NCBI RefSeq assembly: GCF_000383415.1
Contig: NZ_KB911259.1
Coordinates: 85,821-149,820, forward strand
Direction of reading: 5' to 3'
Source of the DNA: Hyphomicrobium zavarzinii ATCC 27496
GTDB lineage: Bacteria > Pseudomonadota > Alphaproteobacteria > Rhizobiales > Hyphomicrobiaceae
DNA: 64,000 nucleotides
Shown: positions 25,684-34,900 of the stretch, in pieces
Layout of the letters: each line of letters opens with the position of its first letter
How positions within the stretch are numbered: position 1 is the first letter of the stretch
Made by a program: the position numbers and the translations under genes
The notes under the pieces: generated by a model
The model's database searches: none
What the model was told of the DNA's origin: nothing
Seen by the model: only the letters and a program-made list of their open reading frames with translations

Positions 25684-25996
25684 TAGTGCGCAACGGCGAA
25701 CCCGCTCGGACTACCCCCCGCACATTCGCAAGGCCGCATCGGCACCACCGGCAACCACGCCGAGTTTGAGACTGCGCGCGCAAGATTCATAGCTTGCAGC
25801 AACAATGAACCGTGCCATTCCGCCAAATCCGGCAAAAACCGGACTTTCCGAAAAATGCTGCACCGCAGTCCTTTAGAGAATTAATATATTTGTAATCAGA
25901 ATAACAAAACTTTGTTCCTGCACGAAGCACGCAGCAAAAATCGATTCAGCACGAGAACGGCTGAAATAAAAAACACACTTGGCGGGGAGAAGGTCA
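25684..25996. other. Intergenic, AT-rich promoter region
   Basis: No gene is seen. The second half (about 25875-25975) is unusually AT-rich for this genome and probably holds the promoter of the FadL-like gene. Confidence 0.4.
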
Positions 25997-27388
25997 ATGA
26001 AACGCGGCAGGGACACCGAATCCGCATCGCGGCGGCGGAGTGAGGCGGTCGTGAAGGGCGCAATCGCCGTGTGGTCCGCCGTCGCGATCTCTGGCGAGGC
26101 GATGGCGGGCGGCTTGGCCATTCGCGAGCAATCGGCCTCCGCCCAGGGCGCCTCCTTTGCAGGCGCTGCCGCCGGTGGCGATCTCAGCGCGAGCTTCTGG
26201 AACCCAGCCGCGATGTCGTCCGCCGGCTATGGATTGACGTCCGAAAGCCACTACGCCCTCATTCACGCGGATTTCGACGTCCAGGCTGAAAGCGTAAGTG
26301 TGCTTCCCGGATCCGCGCTCCCGGCCTCAACCACCCTGGTCGATAACCGTATCCAGATCGATCCGCTTGCCCTCGTCGGCTCCTCCTATGCGGCATGGCG
26401 CGCCAACGACAGGCTGGTGCTCGGCCTGTCGATCACCTCGCCGTTCGGATCGAAGAACAAGGCCGATAACGCCACGTGGGCGGGCCAATATCACTACCGC
26501 AGCTCCGAGCTCTTCACGATCAACGTCAACCCGATCGCCTCGTATCAGCTCACCCCGCATCTTTCCTTCGGCGCCGGCCCACAGATCCAGTACTTGTCGC
26601 TGACCATCAAGGCTAACCCGTCGGGTGGCCTCGCCCCGCCGCAATCGACGTCCGCGCTCGATGGCGACGACATCGGCGTCGGCTTCACCGCCGGTATGAT
26701 GTGGCAGCCGGTAAGCGGCACCGATATCGGCGTCGGGTTTCGCTCGGCCGTCTCCCATGAGGTAGACGGAGAGGCGAGACTAGCCAGTGGGTACCTGACG
26801 ACCGGAACCATGCTCGGCACGGTTCCCTTCAAGTCGGTGGATTTCAAGGCCAAGCTTCAGACACCGGAGATCGCAACGCTCAGCCTGCGCCAGGCAATGG
26901 GCCAGGACACGCGGCTGCTCGGCTCGGTGGAATGGTCCAATTGGAGCCGCCTGGACCAGGTCGACTTCATAGCGCAGTCGACCGGCGGGATCGCGGCCCA
27001 GCCAGTAACGCCCGGCCACACCCTCAACGTTCTCGATTTCCACTGGAACGACGGCTGGTTCTTCGCGCTCGGCGGTGAATGGGACTACACGAAGGAGCTC
27101 ACGCTCCGCGCGGGAGCGGCTTATGAAATCTCGCCGATCCGCGACGCCGATCAGAGAAAGATCAACGTCGCCGACAGCGACCGCGTCTGGCTGAGCTTGG
27201 GGGCGACCTATGCCTTCAGCGCAACCACGGCCTTCGACTTTGCCTACACCCACATCTTCTTCGACGACGCCCCCATCGATAGCCTGACGACGACACCCGC
27301 AGGCCCCACTGCCCCGGTCCGGCGCTTCGTCGGCTATGCCGACCAGTCCGCCGACATCATAGCCATGTCGCTCAAGACCAAGTGGTAA
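25997..27388 (+). CDS. FadL-family outer membrane transporter
   Basis: A 463-residue protein with a signal sequence (core VVKGAIAVWSAVAISGEAMA) followed at once by GLAIREQSASAQGASFAGAA, the N-terminal hatch typical of FadL/TodX porins, and NPAAMS. The remainder alternates in beta-strand fashion and ends in an aromatic residue (KTKW), as outer membrane barrels do. Such channels take up long-chain fatty acids or hydrophobic compounds. I use the ATG at 25997 behind GGGGAGAAGG. It stands alone upstream of a convergent tRNA-Thr. Confidence 0.9.
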   Translation: MKRGRDTESASRRRSEAVVKGAIAVWSAVAISGEAMAGGLAIREQSASAQGASFAGAAAGGDLSASFWNPAAMSSAGYGLTSESHYALIHADFDVQAESVSVLPGSALPASTTLVDNRIQIDPLALVGSSYAAWRANDRLVLGLSITSPFGSKNKADNATWAGQYHYRSSELFTINVNPIASYQLTPHLSFGAGPQIQYLSLTIKANPSGGLAPPQSTSALDGDDIGVGFTAGMMWQPVSGTDIGVGFRSAVSHEVDGEARLASGYLTTGTMLGTVPFKSVDFKAKLQTPEIATLSLRQAMGQDTRLLGSVEWSNWSRLDQVDFIAQSTGGIAAQPVTPGHTLNVLDFHWNDGWFFALGGEWDYTKELTLRAGAAYEISPIRDADQRKINVADSDRVWLSLGATYAFSATTAFDFAYTHIFFDDAPIDSLTTTPAGPTAPVRRFVGYADQSADIIAMSLKTKW

Positions 27389-27478
27389 ACACGACGGAAA
27401 CTGCATCCTGCCTTGCCCCGTGTAAGGGCAATCTCGAACACCGAGTCACGACAAGTATCTGAATTTAAGAGGAAAAGC

Positions 27479-27553
<75 letters not shown>

Positions 27554-28019
27554 GACCCGATATATCGCTTTATTTTCAGCGCCTTAAGCGGAACCCCGCC
27601 CTCGGACGACCGAGACCGTTCACCTTGGAGAACGGCAGAAACACGCGCGGGCGAAGCGACCCGAACCGCGCGCTGCGATCATCTACCCGAGCCGGCCCTT
27701 AAGAGCAACCATTGCCACCGCAAAAAATGCAATGATCCCGCATCCCGTTGTCGCGCCGCACCGGAGGTCTTCCGCTGGGTAGCGGAGGCAGGCCCCAGGA
27801 GCCGCCCGGCGTGCGCACTAGGCGCCATCGTGCTGTGACGACCTAGGGTGTCTCTCTGACGAACCCCGATTTTCCGCAGGCCCCTCAAAGGCTGTCTCAC
27901 AAAACGGGGAGCAAATCGGACGCCCCAAACGTTGATTGCGGTCAACAATTCGAGCAGGCGCGCCCGGCTATGATGCCTGCATCGATAGCGATTGCCGCTA
28001 AAGCCAGGAGCCAAAGCAC
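27554..28019. other. 466-bp intergenic region upstream of usp
   Basis: No coding frame is convincing. The right end holds an FNR/FixK box (listed separately). The rest shows no recognised structure. Confidence 0.4.
27932..27945 (+). promoter_or_regulatory. FNR/FixK box upstream of usp
   Basis: TTGAT-TGCG-GTCAA matches the FNR/FixK consensus TTGAT-N4-ATCAA with one change in the right half. Its centre is about 81 bp upstream of the usp start codon. Confidence 0.65.
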
Positions 28020-28457
28020 ATGTTCAAGCACATATTGATTGCAACGGACGGCTCGGAGCTTGCCCAGAAGGCGGTGACCCAGGGGCTGGAACTCGCCAAA
28101 GGGCTCGGAGCACAGGTGACGGTGATCAACGTGACGGAGCCATGGGCCGCCGTGGCTCCGGGCGAGGTCGCCATGGCTTTCCCCATTCACGAATACGAGG
28201 AAAGCGTCGCCACCAACGCCGCCCGCATTCTCTCGGCGGTCGACACCCAGGCCAAAGCGCAAGGCGTTACCTGCGCGACGCTGCACGTGAAAGACCAGTT
28301 CCCCGCCGAAGGCATCATCGAAACCGCCGGTCAGCGCGGCTGCGACGTGATTGTGATGGCCTCACACGGACGGCGAGGCCTGATGCGCTTCCTCCTCGGC
28401 AGCCAGGCGATCAAGGTCCTGACCAACAGCACCATCCCGGTCCTGGTCTGCCGGTGA
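28020..28457 (+). CDS. Universal stress protein, UspA family
   Basis: A 145-residue single Usp domain: start FKHILIATDGSELAQKA, then MASHGRRGLMRFLLGSQAIK and VLTNSTIPVLVCR. The G-2x-G-9x-G-(S/T)-like motif indicates the ATP-binding class. An FNR/FixK box lies upstream, so expression probably rises when oxygen is low. phaC follows 140 bp later on the same strand after a small hairpin; Usp and PHA genes are both often in FixK/FNR regulons. Confidence 0.93.
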   Translation: MFKHILIATDGSELAQKAVTQGLELAKGLGAQVTVINVTEPWAAVAPGEVAMAFPIHEYEESVATNAARILSAVDTQAKAQGVTCATLHVKDQFPAEGIIETAGQRGCDVIVMASHGRRGLMRFLLGSQAIKVLTNSTIPVLVCR

Positions 28458-28468
28458 GCCGCTCACAG

Positions 28469-28488
28469 CCTCGAAGCGAGCTTCGAGG
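28469..28488 (+). repeat. Inverted repeat after usp
   Basis: CCTCGAA and TTCGAGG form a 7-bp stem with a 6-nt loop, 12 bp after the usp stop. No T run follows; it may be a weak terminator or attenuator before phaC. Confidence 0.4.
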
Positions 28489-28597
28489 CATCTTCATCGG
28501 AGATATGAGCAATCTGCCCTACGGACGAGAGCTTGTATTACTATTTGAGGGATGAATACCATTCGCATCCCAAAGCCAGATAGCGCGAGGCTCATCG

Positions 28598-30514
28598 ATG
28601 ACAAACGGCACCTCCGCCCGTCGCAAAGACGAAATCGCATCGCCCGAAGCAAGTCCTGCTGCCGCCCCAGCCGGCGAGCCGGTGCACCGCGAGATGCCGC
28701 ACGCCCCGTCAGCCCGTGCCCCGCATGAAAAGCCTCACCATGCTCCGCACGTGCACGCGAGCTTGCCGATACCCTGCATCCCTGGAATGTTCGTCCCCGG
28801 CTGCGGCCGCGCAATCGACCGCTCTCTCAACTTTCTGATCTCGCGCTTCACACTCGGCCTCGCCCCTGCAGCCCTTGCCGAGGTCTATTTCGACTGGCTG
28901 GTTCATCTCACCGCTTCCCCAGGCAAACAGACCGAGCTCGCCCAGCAGGCATTCGTCAAATCCACTCATCTGCTGCGAGAGGTGATGACGGCCGCCTACA
29001 CGCAGGAAAAGCCGCAAGCGGAAACTACCGAGGCGACCGACAAGCGCTTCCGTGCTCCCGAGTGGAACATCTGGCCCTTCAACCTGATCCGCGACGCCTT
29101 CCTGCTCGAGCAATCCTGGTGGGACACCGCAACCAACGACGTCCATGGCATGACGGAGCCGCATATGCGCGTGGCCAGCTTCGTCGCCCGTCAGCTCCTC
29201 GATATGGCCGCACCCAGCAACTTCATCGCGACCAATCCGGTCGTGCTGAACGAGACCGTGTCCCAGATGGGCGGCAATCTCGTCCGCGGCACCAAGAACC
29301 TTTTCGAGGATCTGGATCGCGTCTGGACCGGACAGCCGCCGGTCGGCGCCGAGAACTTCAAGGTCGGCGAGAACATCGCCATCACGCCCGGCAAGGTGGT
29401 CTTCCGCAATGACCTCATCGAGCTGATCCAGTACGAGCCGACGACGGCGAAGGTCCATGCCGAGCCGGTCCTCATCGTGCCGGCCTGGATCATGAAATAC
29501 TACATCCTCGACCTGTCGCCCGAGAACTCGCTCGTCAAATACCTCTGCGACCAGGGCTTCACCGTCTTCATGATCTCGTGGAAGAACCCGACCGCACGCG
29601 AGCGCGACTACGGCATGGACGACTACCGCAGGCACGGCGTCATGGCCGCGCTTGAAACAGTTGAGCGCATCGTCCCCGGCGAGCAGGTGCACGGCGTCGG
29701 CTATTGTCTCGGCGGCACGTTGCTCACCATCGCGGCCGCTGCGATGGGCGCCGAGAGCAAGCGCTTCAAGAGCCTTAGCCTCTTCGCGGCGCAGGTGGAT
29801 TTCGTGGATGCGGGCGAGCTTACGCTCTTCATCAGCGAGAGCCAGATCGCCTTCCTCGAGGACACCATGCACGAGCAGGGGTATCTCGAAGGCTTCCAGA
29901 TGGCAGGCACCTTTCAGCTCCTGCGCTCGAACGATCTCATCTGGTCACGCATCGTGCGCGACTATCTGATGGGCGAACGTATGCCCATGTCGGACCTGAT
30001 GGCGTGGAACTCCGACGCGACACGCATGCCGGCGCGCATGCACGGCGAGTACTTGCGCCACCTCTACCTCGACAACGAGCTGAGCGGCGGCCACTACAAG
30101 GTCGAAGGCCGGCCCATCGCGCTCACCAACATCCGCACGCCGTTCTTCGTGATCGGCACCGAGACCGACCACGTCGCGCCGTGGAAGAGCGTCTACAAGC
30201 TCAACCTGTTTACGGACGCACCCGTGACGTTTGCTTTGACGACAGGCGGCCACAACGCAGGCGTCGTCTCCCCGCCGGCCAATTCCAAACGCGCCTTCCG
30301 CATCGCCACCCGTCAGGCGACCGACGCTTACGTGGATCCCGACCACTGGTTCGCGGAAACGCCGCGCCAGCAGGGATCCTGGTGGCCTGCCTGGATCGCC
30401 TGGCTCGAGGAAAGATCCTCCGGCCGCAAGGTCGCGCCGCCGCGCATGGGGTTGAGCGGCGCAAACCCGACCCGTCTCGAACCGGCTCCCGGCACCTACG
30501 TGTACGAGCGTTGA
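28598..30514 (+). CDS. phaC: Class I polyhydroxyalkanoate synthase PhaC
   Basis: A 638-residue enzyme that polymerises (R)-3-hydroxyacyl-CoA into storage polyester at the granule surface. The lipase-like box GYCLGGT puts the nucleophile at Cys370. The other triad residues are Asp524 (GTETDHVAPW) and His552 (TTGGHNAGVV). SWWPAWIAWLEERSSG near the end is typical of class I enzymes. The first 60 residues are Pro/Ala/His-rich and variable. phaA, phaB and phasin genes are not in the window. It converges with the RND pump gene with a 4-bp gap. Confidence 0.95.
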   Translation: MTNGTSARRKDEIASPEASPAAAPAGEPVHREMPHAPSARAPHEKPHHAPHVHASLPIPCIPGMFVPGCGRAIDRSLNFLISRFTLGLAPAALAEVYFDWLVHLTASPGKQTELAQQAFVKSTHLLREVMTAAYTQEKPQAETTEATDKRFRAPEWNIWPFNLIRDAFLLEQSWWDTATNDVHGMTEPHMRVASFVARQLLDMAAPSNFIATNPVVLNETVSQMGGNLVRGTKNLFEDLDRVWTGQPPVGAENFKVGENIAITPGKVVFRNDLIELIQYEPTTAKVHAEPVLIVPAWIMKYYILDLSPENSLVKYLCDQGFTVFMISWKNPTARERDYGMDDYRRHGVMAALETVERIVPGEQVHGVGYCLGGTLLTIAAAAMGAESKRFKSLSLFAAQVDFVDAGELTLFISESQIAFLEDTMHEQGYLEGFQMAGTFQLLRSNDLIWSRIVRDYLMGERMPMSDLMAWNSDATRMPARMHGEYLRHLYLDNELSGGHYKVEGRPIALTNIRTPFFVIGTETDHVAPWKSVYKLNLFTDAPVTFALTTGGHNAGVVSPPANSKRAFRIATRQATDAYVDPDHWFAETPRQQGSWWPAWIAWLEERSSGRKVAPPRMGLSGANPTRLEPAPGTYVYER

Positions 30515-30518
30515 CCCA

Positions 30519-33500
30519 TCACGCCGCACCGGCGAGCACGCCGCTCTCTCCGCGCGAAGCGACACCTGACGGTGCCGCCCCGTCCGGCGGCACGATCCCG
30601 AACCACGTCACGTAGAGCGCTGGCAGGAAGATCAGCGTCAGCAGCGTCGCCACCATCAGGCCTCCGATCACCGCGAACGCCATCGGCCCCCAGAACACCG
30701 TGGGCGCGATCGGGATCATGCCCAGGATGGCTGCCGCGGCCGTGAGCAGGATCGGCCGCAGACGATGCTGCGTGGCGCTGATCACAGCCTCCCACTGAGG
30801 CTCACCCGCCGCGATGTGCTGATCGATCTGCTCGATCAGGATCACCGAGTTGCGGATCACCATGCCCGCGAGCGAGATGACGCCGAGGATTGCGACGAAT
30901 CCCATCGGAACGTTGAACAGCAGGAGAGACGCCGCAACGCCGATCACGGCGAGAGGCGCCGTGAGCAGCACCATGACGAGCTTCTGGAAGCTGCGGAGCT
31001 GCACCATGAGGATCGTGATCATCAGAAGCAGCATCAGCGGGAACACCGCGAAGATGCTGGCCTGCGCCTTGCCGCTGTCCTCCACCGTTCCGCCGACGGT
31101 CACCGCGTAACCCGGCGGCAGCGTGGCGCGGAAGGCCGCGATGTCCTTGTCGAGCTGGCGCACCACGGTCATAGCCTCGAGGCCCGGCGCGACGTCTGCC
31201 TGCACCGTGACGGTCGGCTGGCGCTGGCGGCGCCAGATCAGCGGCGGCTCCAGCGTGTAGGAGAGCGAGGCCACCTGCGCCAGCGGCACGTTTCCGCCCT
31301 GCGGCGTCGCGAGCCGCAGGCTCCGCAGCGTATCGAGCTTGGCCCGCTCGCCCTCGATCGCCCGCGCCACCACGTCAACGAGGTAGGTATGGTCGCGCAC
31401 TTGCGTGATCGTGGTGCCCGAGAGCACGGAATTGATGTTGCTCGCGATCTGACGCGACGTGAGCCCGACGGCGCGCGCCCGGTCCTGGTCGATCTCGACC
31501 TTGACCGCCTTGGCCATCTCACCCCAGTCGAAATTGATGTTCGCGACATTCGAGTTGGCGCCGATCACCCCCGCGAACGCCAGCGCGTAATCGCGGACCT
31601 TCTCGGGATCGTTCCCGCTCACGCGGAACTTGAGAGGCCAGCCGACCGGCGGCCCGAGCTCGAGCGGGCTCACGCGGATCATCGCGTCCTCGAATCCGGT
31701 CGCGAAGGCCTGCTCGAGGCGCTGCTGCACGCCGGGGCGCTCCTTGAAGCCCTTCGTCACGACCACCGCCTGCGCGAAGAAGCTGTTGGCGAGCTGCGCG
31801 TCGAGCGGCAGATAGAAGCGCACGGCTCCCTGCCCCACATAGAACGTCCAGAAGTCGATGTCGGGATCGGCCTTGAGCACGCTCTCCATGCGCTTGACCG
31901 TATCCTGCGTCGCGTTGAGCGAGGCTCCCTGTGGAAGCGTGACGTTGATCAACAGCTCGGGCCGGTCGGAGGCCGGGAAGAACTGCTGCTGCACGAAACG
32001 CATGCCCACGAGCGCAAGCAGGAACGCAGCGACCGTACCGGCCAGCACCGCGTATTTGGCCCGCAGCAGCCGGTCCAGCAATCGCGAGAAGCGGCTCGGA
32101 GCTCCGTGGGCATTATGAGACTTCATCTTGTCCGGCAGGATGAATACACCCGTCAGCGGCGTGAACAGCACGGCCACCACCCACGACACGATGAGCGCGA
32201 TACCGACCACGGCGAAGAGCGTGAAGCAGTATTCGCCCGCGCTGCTCTTTGCGAACCCCACCGGCACGAAGCCCGCGATCGTCACCAGCGTTCCCGTGAG
32301 CATCGGGAAGGCGGTAGACGTATAGGCATAGGTCGCGGCGGATATCTTGTCCGCCCCCTCCTCCAATTTCGAGATCATCATCTCGACCGCGATCATGGCG
32401 TCGTCGACGAGCAGCCCGAGCGCGATGATCAGGGCGCCGAGTGAGATGCGCTGCAGCGAGATGCCGAAGTACATCATGGCCGCGAACGTGACGGCGAGCA
32501 CCAGGGGAATGGCGACTGCCACCACGATGCCCGGCCGCCAGCCGAGTGCCAGGAAGCTTACGCCGAGCACGATGGCAATGGCTTCCCACAGCGTCTTGGT
32601 GAACTCGCCGACCGCCTCCTCCACCACATGCGGCTGGTTGGAGACGAGGTGTGGCTCGAGACCGATGGGAAGGTTGGCCTCTATTTCCGCCATCCTCTCC
32701 TTGATCGCTTCGCCGAGCGCAAGCACGTCGCCGCCCTGGGACATGGAGACCGCAAGTCCGATGGCCGGCTCGCCGTTGTAGCGGAACATCGGCTGCGGCG
32801 GGTCCACGTAGCCCCGGCGCACCGTGGCGATGTCGGAAAGCTTGTAGGCGCGATCCCCGGAGCGGAAATTGATCGCCTTGAGGTTCTCCTCGGAATCGAA
32901 GCTGCCCGAAACGCGAACGGAGATCCGCTCCGCACCCGCATCCAAAGTGCCGCTCGGCACGATGGCATTCTGGGATTCGAGGCTGTCCATCAGGCTCGCC
33001 GCGTCGATCCCGAGCGCCGCCATCTGCTGCGTCGAGAATTCGAGATAGATCTTCTCGTCCTGCGTGCCGATAAAATCGACTTTTGCGACGTCCGGCACCC
33101 GCAACAACTCCGTGCGCACGATCTCGAGCTGATCGCGCACCTCGCGCGGCGAGAAGCCGTCGGACGTGAAGGCGTAGACGATGCTGTAGGTGTCGCCGAA
33201 CTCGTCGTTGAAGAACGGCCCTTGGATTCCTTCCGGAAGCTGGCTCTTGATGTCGCCGATCTTCTTGCGCACCTGGTACCAGAGATCGGGCACCAGGCTC
33301 GCGGGCGTGCTGTCCAGAAGATTGACGTAGACGAGCGTGTCGCCGGGCTTGGTGTAGCTGCGCACAAAATCGAGATGCGGCAGCTCCTCGAGCTTTTTCT
33401 CGATGCGGTCCGTCACCTGCTGAAGCGTGTCGCTGGTGGTCGCGCCCGGCCACAGCGCCCGCACCACCATCGTCTTGATGGTGAAAGGCGGATCCTCCTC

Positions 33501-33629
33501 GCGTCCGAGCTTCTGATAGGCGTAGAACCCGGCGATCGCGGAGACCAGCATCAGGTAGACGACGAGGCTCTTGTGGCGGAGCGCCCAATCCGAAAGATTG
33601 AAGCCGCCGGAATGATCAGTGCTGCTCAT
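30519..33629 (-). CDS. RND-family efflux pump, inner-membrane transporter
   Basis: A 1036-residue RND permease with the usual twelve-helix, two-porter-loop layout. The N-terminal helix precedes YQKLGREEDPPFTIKTMVVRALWPGA, typical of the AcrB-like subgroup that pairs with a lipoprotein adaptor. GLLVDDAMIAVEMMISKLEEG carries the proton-relay Asp pair of helix 4. GPLAFAVIGG-like sequence and VATLLTLIFLPALYV close the protein. It works with the adaptor gene immediately upstream (4-bp ATGA overlap). An outer-membrane factor is not encoded here. Substrates are unknown. Confidence 0.92.
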   Translation of the reverse strand: MSSTDHSGGFNLSDWALRHKSLVVYLMLVSAIAGFYAYQKLGREEDPPFTIKTMVVRALWPGATTSDTLQQVTDRIEKKLEELPHLDFVRSYTKPGDTLVYVNLLDSTPASLVPDLWYQVRKKIGDIKSQLPEGIQGPFFNDEFGDTYSIVYAFTSDGFSPREVRDQLEIVRTELLRVPDVAKVDFIGTQDEKIYLEFSTQQMAALGIDAASLMDSLESQNAIVPSGTLDAGAERISVRVSGSFDSEENLKAINFRSGDRAYKLSDIATVRRGYVDPPQPMFRYNGEPAIGLAVSMSQGGDVLALGEAIKERMAEIEANLPIGLEPHLVSNQPHVVEEAVGEFTKTLWEAIAIVLGVSFLALGWRPGIVVAVAIPLVLAVTFAAMMYFGISLQRISLGALIIALGLLVDDAMIAVEMMISKLEEGADKISAATYAYTSTAFPMLTGTLVTIAGFVPVGFAKSSAGEYCFTLFAVVGIALIVSWVVAVLFTPLTGVFILPDKMKSHNAHGAPSRFSRLLDRLLRAKYAVLAGTVAAFLLALVGMRFVQQQFFPASDRPELLINVTLPQGASLNATQDTVKRMESVLKADPDIDFWTFYVGQGAVRFYLPLDAQLANSFFAQAVVVTKGFKERPGVQQRLEQAFATGFEDAMIRVSPLELGPPVGWPLKFRVSGNDPEKVRDYALAFAGVIGANSNVANINFDWGEMAKAVKVEIDQDRARAVGLTSRQIASNINSVLSGTTITQVRDHTYLVDVVARAIEGERAKLDTLRSLRLATPQGGNVPLAQVASLSYTLEPPLIWRRQRQPTVTVQADVAPGLEAMTVVRQLDKDIAAFRATLPPGYAVTVGGTVEDSGKAQASIFAVFPLMLLLMITILMVQLRSFQKLVMVLLTAPLAVIGVAASLLLFNVPMGFVAILGVISLAGMVIRNSVILIEQIDQHIAAGEPQWEAVISATQHRLRPILLTAAAAILGMIPIAPTVFWGPMAFAVIGGLMVATLLTLIFLPALYVTWFGIVPPDGAAPSGVASRGESGVLAGAA

Positions 33630-34729
33630 GAGCCGGCACCATCCAGAAGGCGGACATGCTGGCCTTCGCGCAGACGGTTGACACCGGCCGTCACGACGAC
33701 CTCGCCCTGGCTCACACCCTCGCTGACGATGACGCGATCGGTCTCGAACCGCGACACCTGCACGGGCCTCAGCTTCACGGTGGAAGAGGCGCTGTCATAG
33801 ATCCACACGGCAGGCTTCCCGCCCTGGTCGTAGAGAGCGCTCCCCGGGAGCACGATGACGGGCGCCGTCGTCGCCTTGAGGCGGCCGAGAACGCTCGCCC
33901 CGAACCGCATGGCGGCCGGCGGATTCTCGAGCGACACCTTCACTTGATAGGTGCGCGTCACCGGATCGGCGACGGGCGAGACCTCTCGCACAGTCCCTTC
34001 GGCCACGATGCTCGGGCTGCTCAGAAGGTTCACGAGGACAGCCGGGCGGTCGCCTGCGGGGCGATCCCGGAACGCGGCCTCCGCCACGTTGAAGACTGCA
34101 TCGATCTGGTCGGGCTTGGCGAGCCGCACCACCATCTGCCCGGCATTCACCACCTGTCCCGGCTCTGCGGCTACGGCCGTCACGATGCCGTCGAAGTCGG
34201 CCCTCAGCTCGGTGTAGGCGAGCTGGTCCTTGGCGAGGTCCAGGGCAGCCTTGGCCGATTCGAGCTTCGCTTCCGACGAGCGCCGGTTCTTCACGGCAGC
34301 ATCGTAGTTCGAATGCGTGGTGACGCCCTTCTCGAGCAACTCGCTCTGCCGCTGCTCCGTGGCCCGCGCCTCCACCAGAACGGCATCCGCGGATGTGACG
34401 TCCGCCTCCGCCGATCTCAGCCTGTTGTCGAAATCCTGCGTATCGAGCCGCGCCAGCAGGTCACCTGCCTTCACCGAGACGCCCACGTCAACCGCGCGCG
34501 AGATCACCTTTCCGCCCACACGAAAGCCGATGTCGCTCTCCTGCCTCGGGCGGATCTCGCCCACCGCCTGCCGGTCATCGTCGATCGGCTTCGGCATCAC
34601 CACCACCGTGCGCACGGGGCGAATCTCCGGCGCCGGCGCCGCCGCCTCGCGGCAACCGGCGAGCCCGAGCAGAGAACCGCCGAGAACGAGCATGAATGCA
34701 GTCCGCTGACCCGCACATCGTGGAAGCAT
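33626..34729 (-). CDS. RND periplasmic adaptor (HlyD/AcrA-like lipoprotein)
   Basis: About 367 residues. A lipobox LLGLAGC follows an N-terminal hydrophobic core. The barrel-sandwich (lipoyl-like) halves are GFRVGGKVISRAVDVGVSVKAGDLLARLD and TELRADFDGIVTAVAAEPGQVVNAGQ, flanking a coiled-coil hairpin; a beta-barrel and membrane-proximal domain follow. It links the RND pump to an outer-membrane channel. I use the ATG at 34729; the frame extends to 34804 but lacks coding character there. It is the first gene of the pump operon. Confidence 0.9.
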   Translation of the reverse strand: MLPRCAGQRTAFMLVLGGSLLGLAGCREAAAPAPEIRPVRTVVVMPKPIDDDRQAVGEIRPRQESDIGFRVGGKVISRAVDVGVSVKAGDLLARLDTQDFDNRLRSAEADVTSADAVLVEARATEQRQSELLEKGVTTHSNYDAAVKNRRSSEAKLESAKAALDLAKDQLAYTELRADFDGIVTAVAAEPGQVVNAGQMVVRLAKPDQIDAVFNVAEAAFRDRPAGDRPAVLVNLLSSPSIVAEGTVREVSPVADPVTRTYQVKVSLENPPAAMRFGASVLGRLKATTAPVIVLPGSALYDQGGKPAVWIYDSASSTVKLRPVQVSRFETDRVIVSEGVSQGEVVVTAGVNRLREGQHVRLLDGAGS

Positions 34730-34900
34730 GGCCGTTGAGCCCCGTGTTGACACCCCTGATGGATGCAAGGTGCCACGGCCCCGCGGATCAGCACAATGGA
34801 TCAAATGGCGAGGACGGCCCGATCGGGGACAAGGCGGACTTCAGTTGATCATCAAACTGATAGCATCGACCCGGGAAGCGGCATCCCGGCGCGGCCCCGT

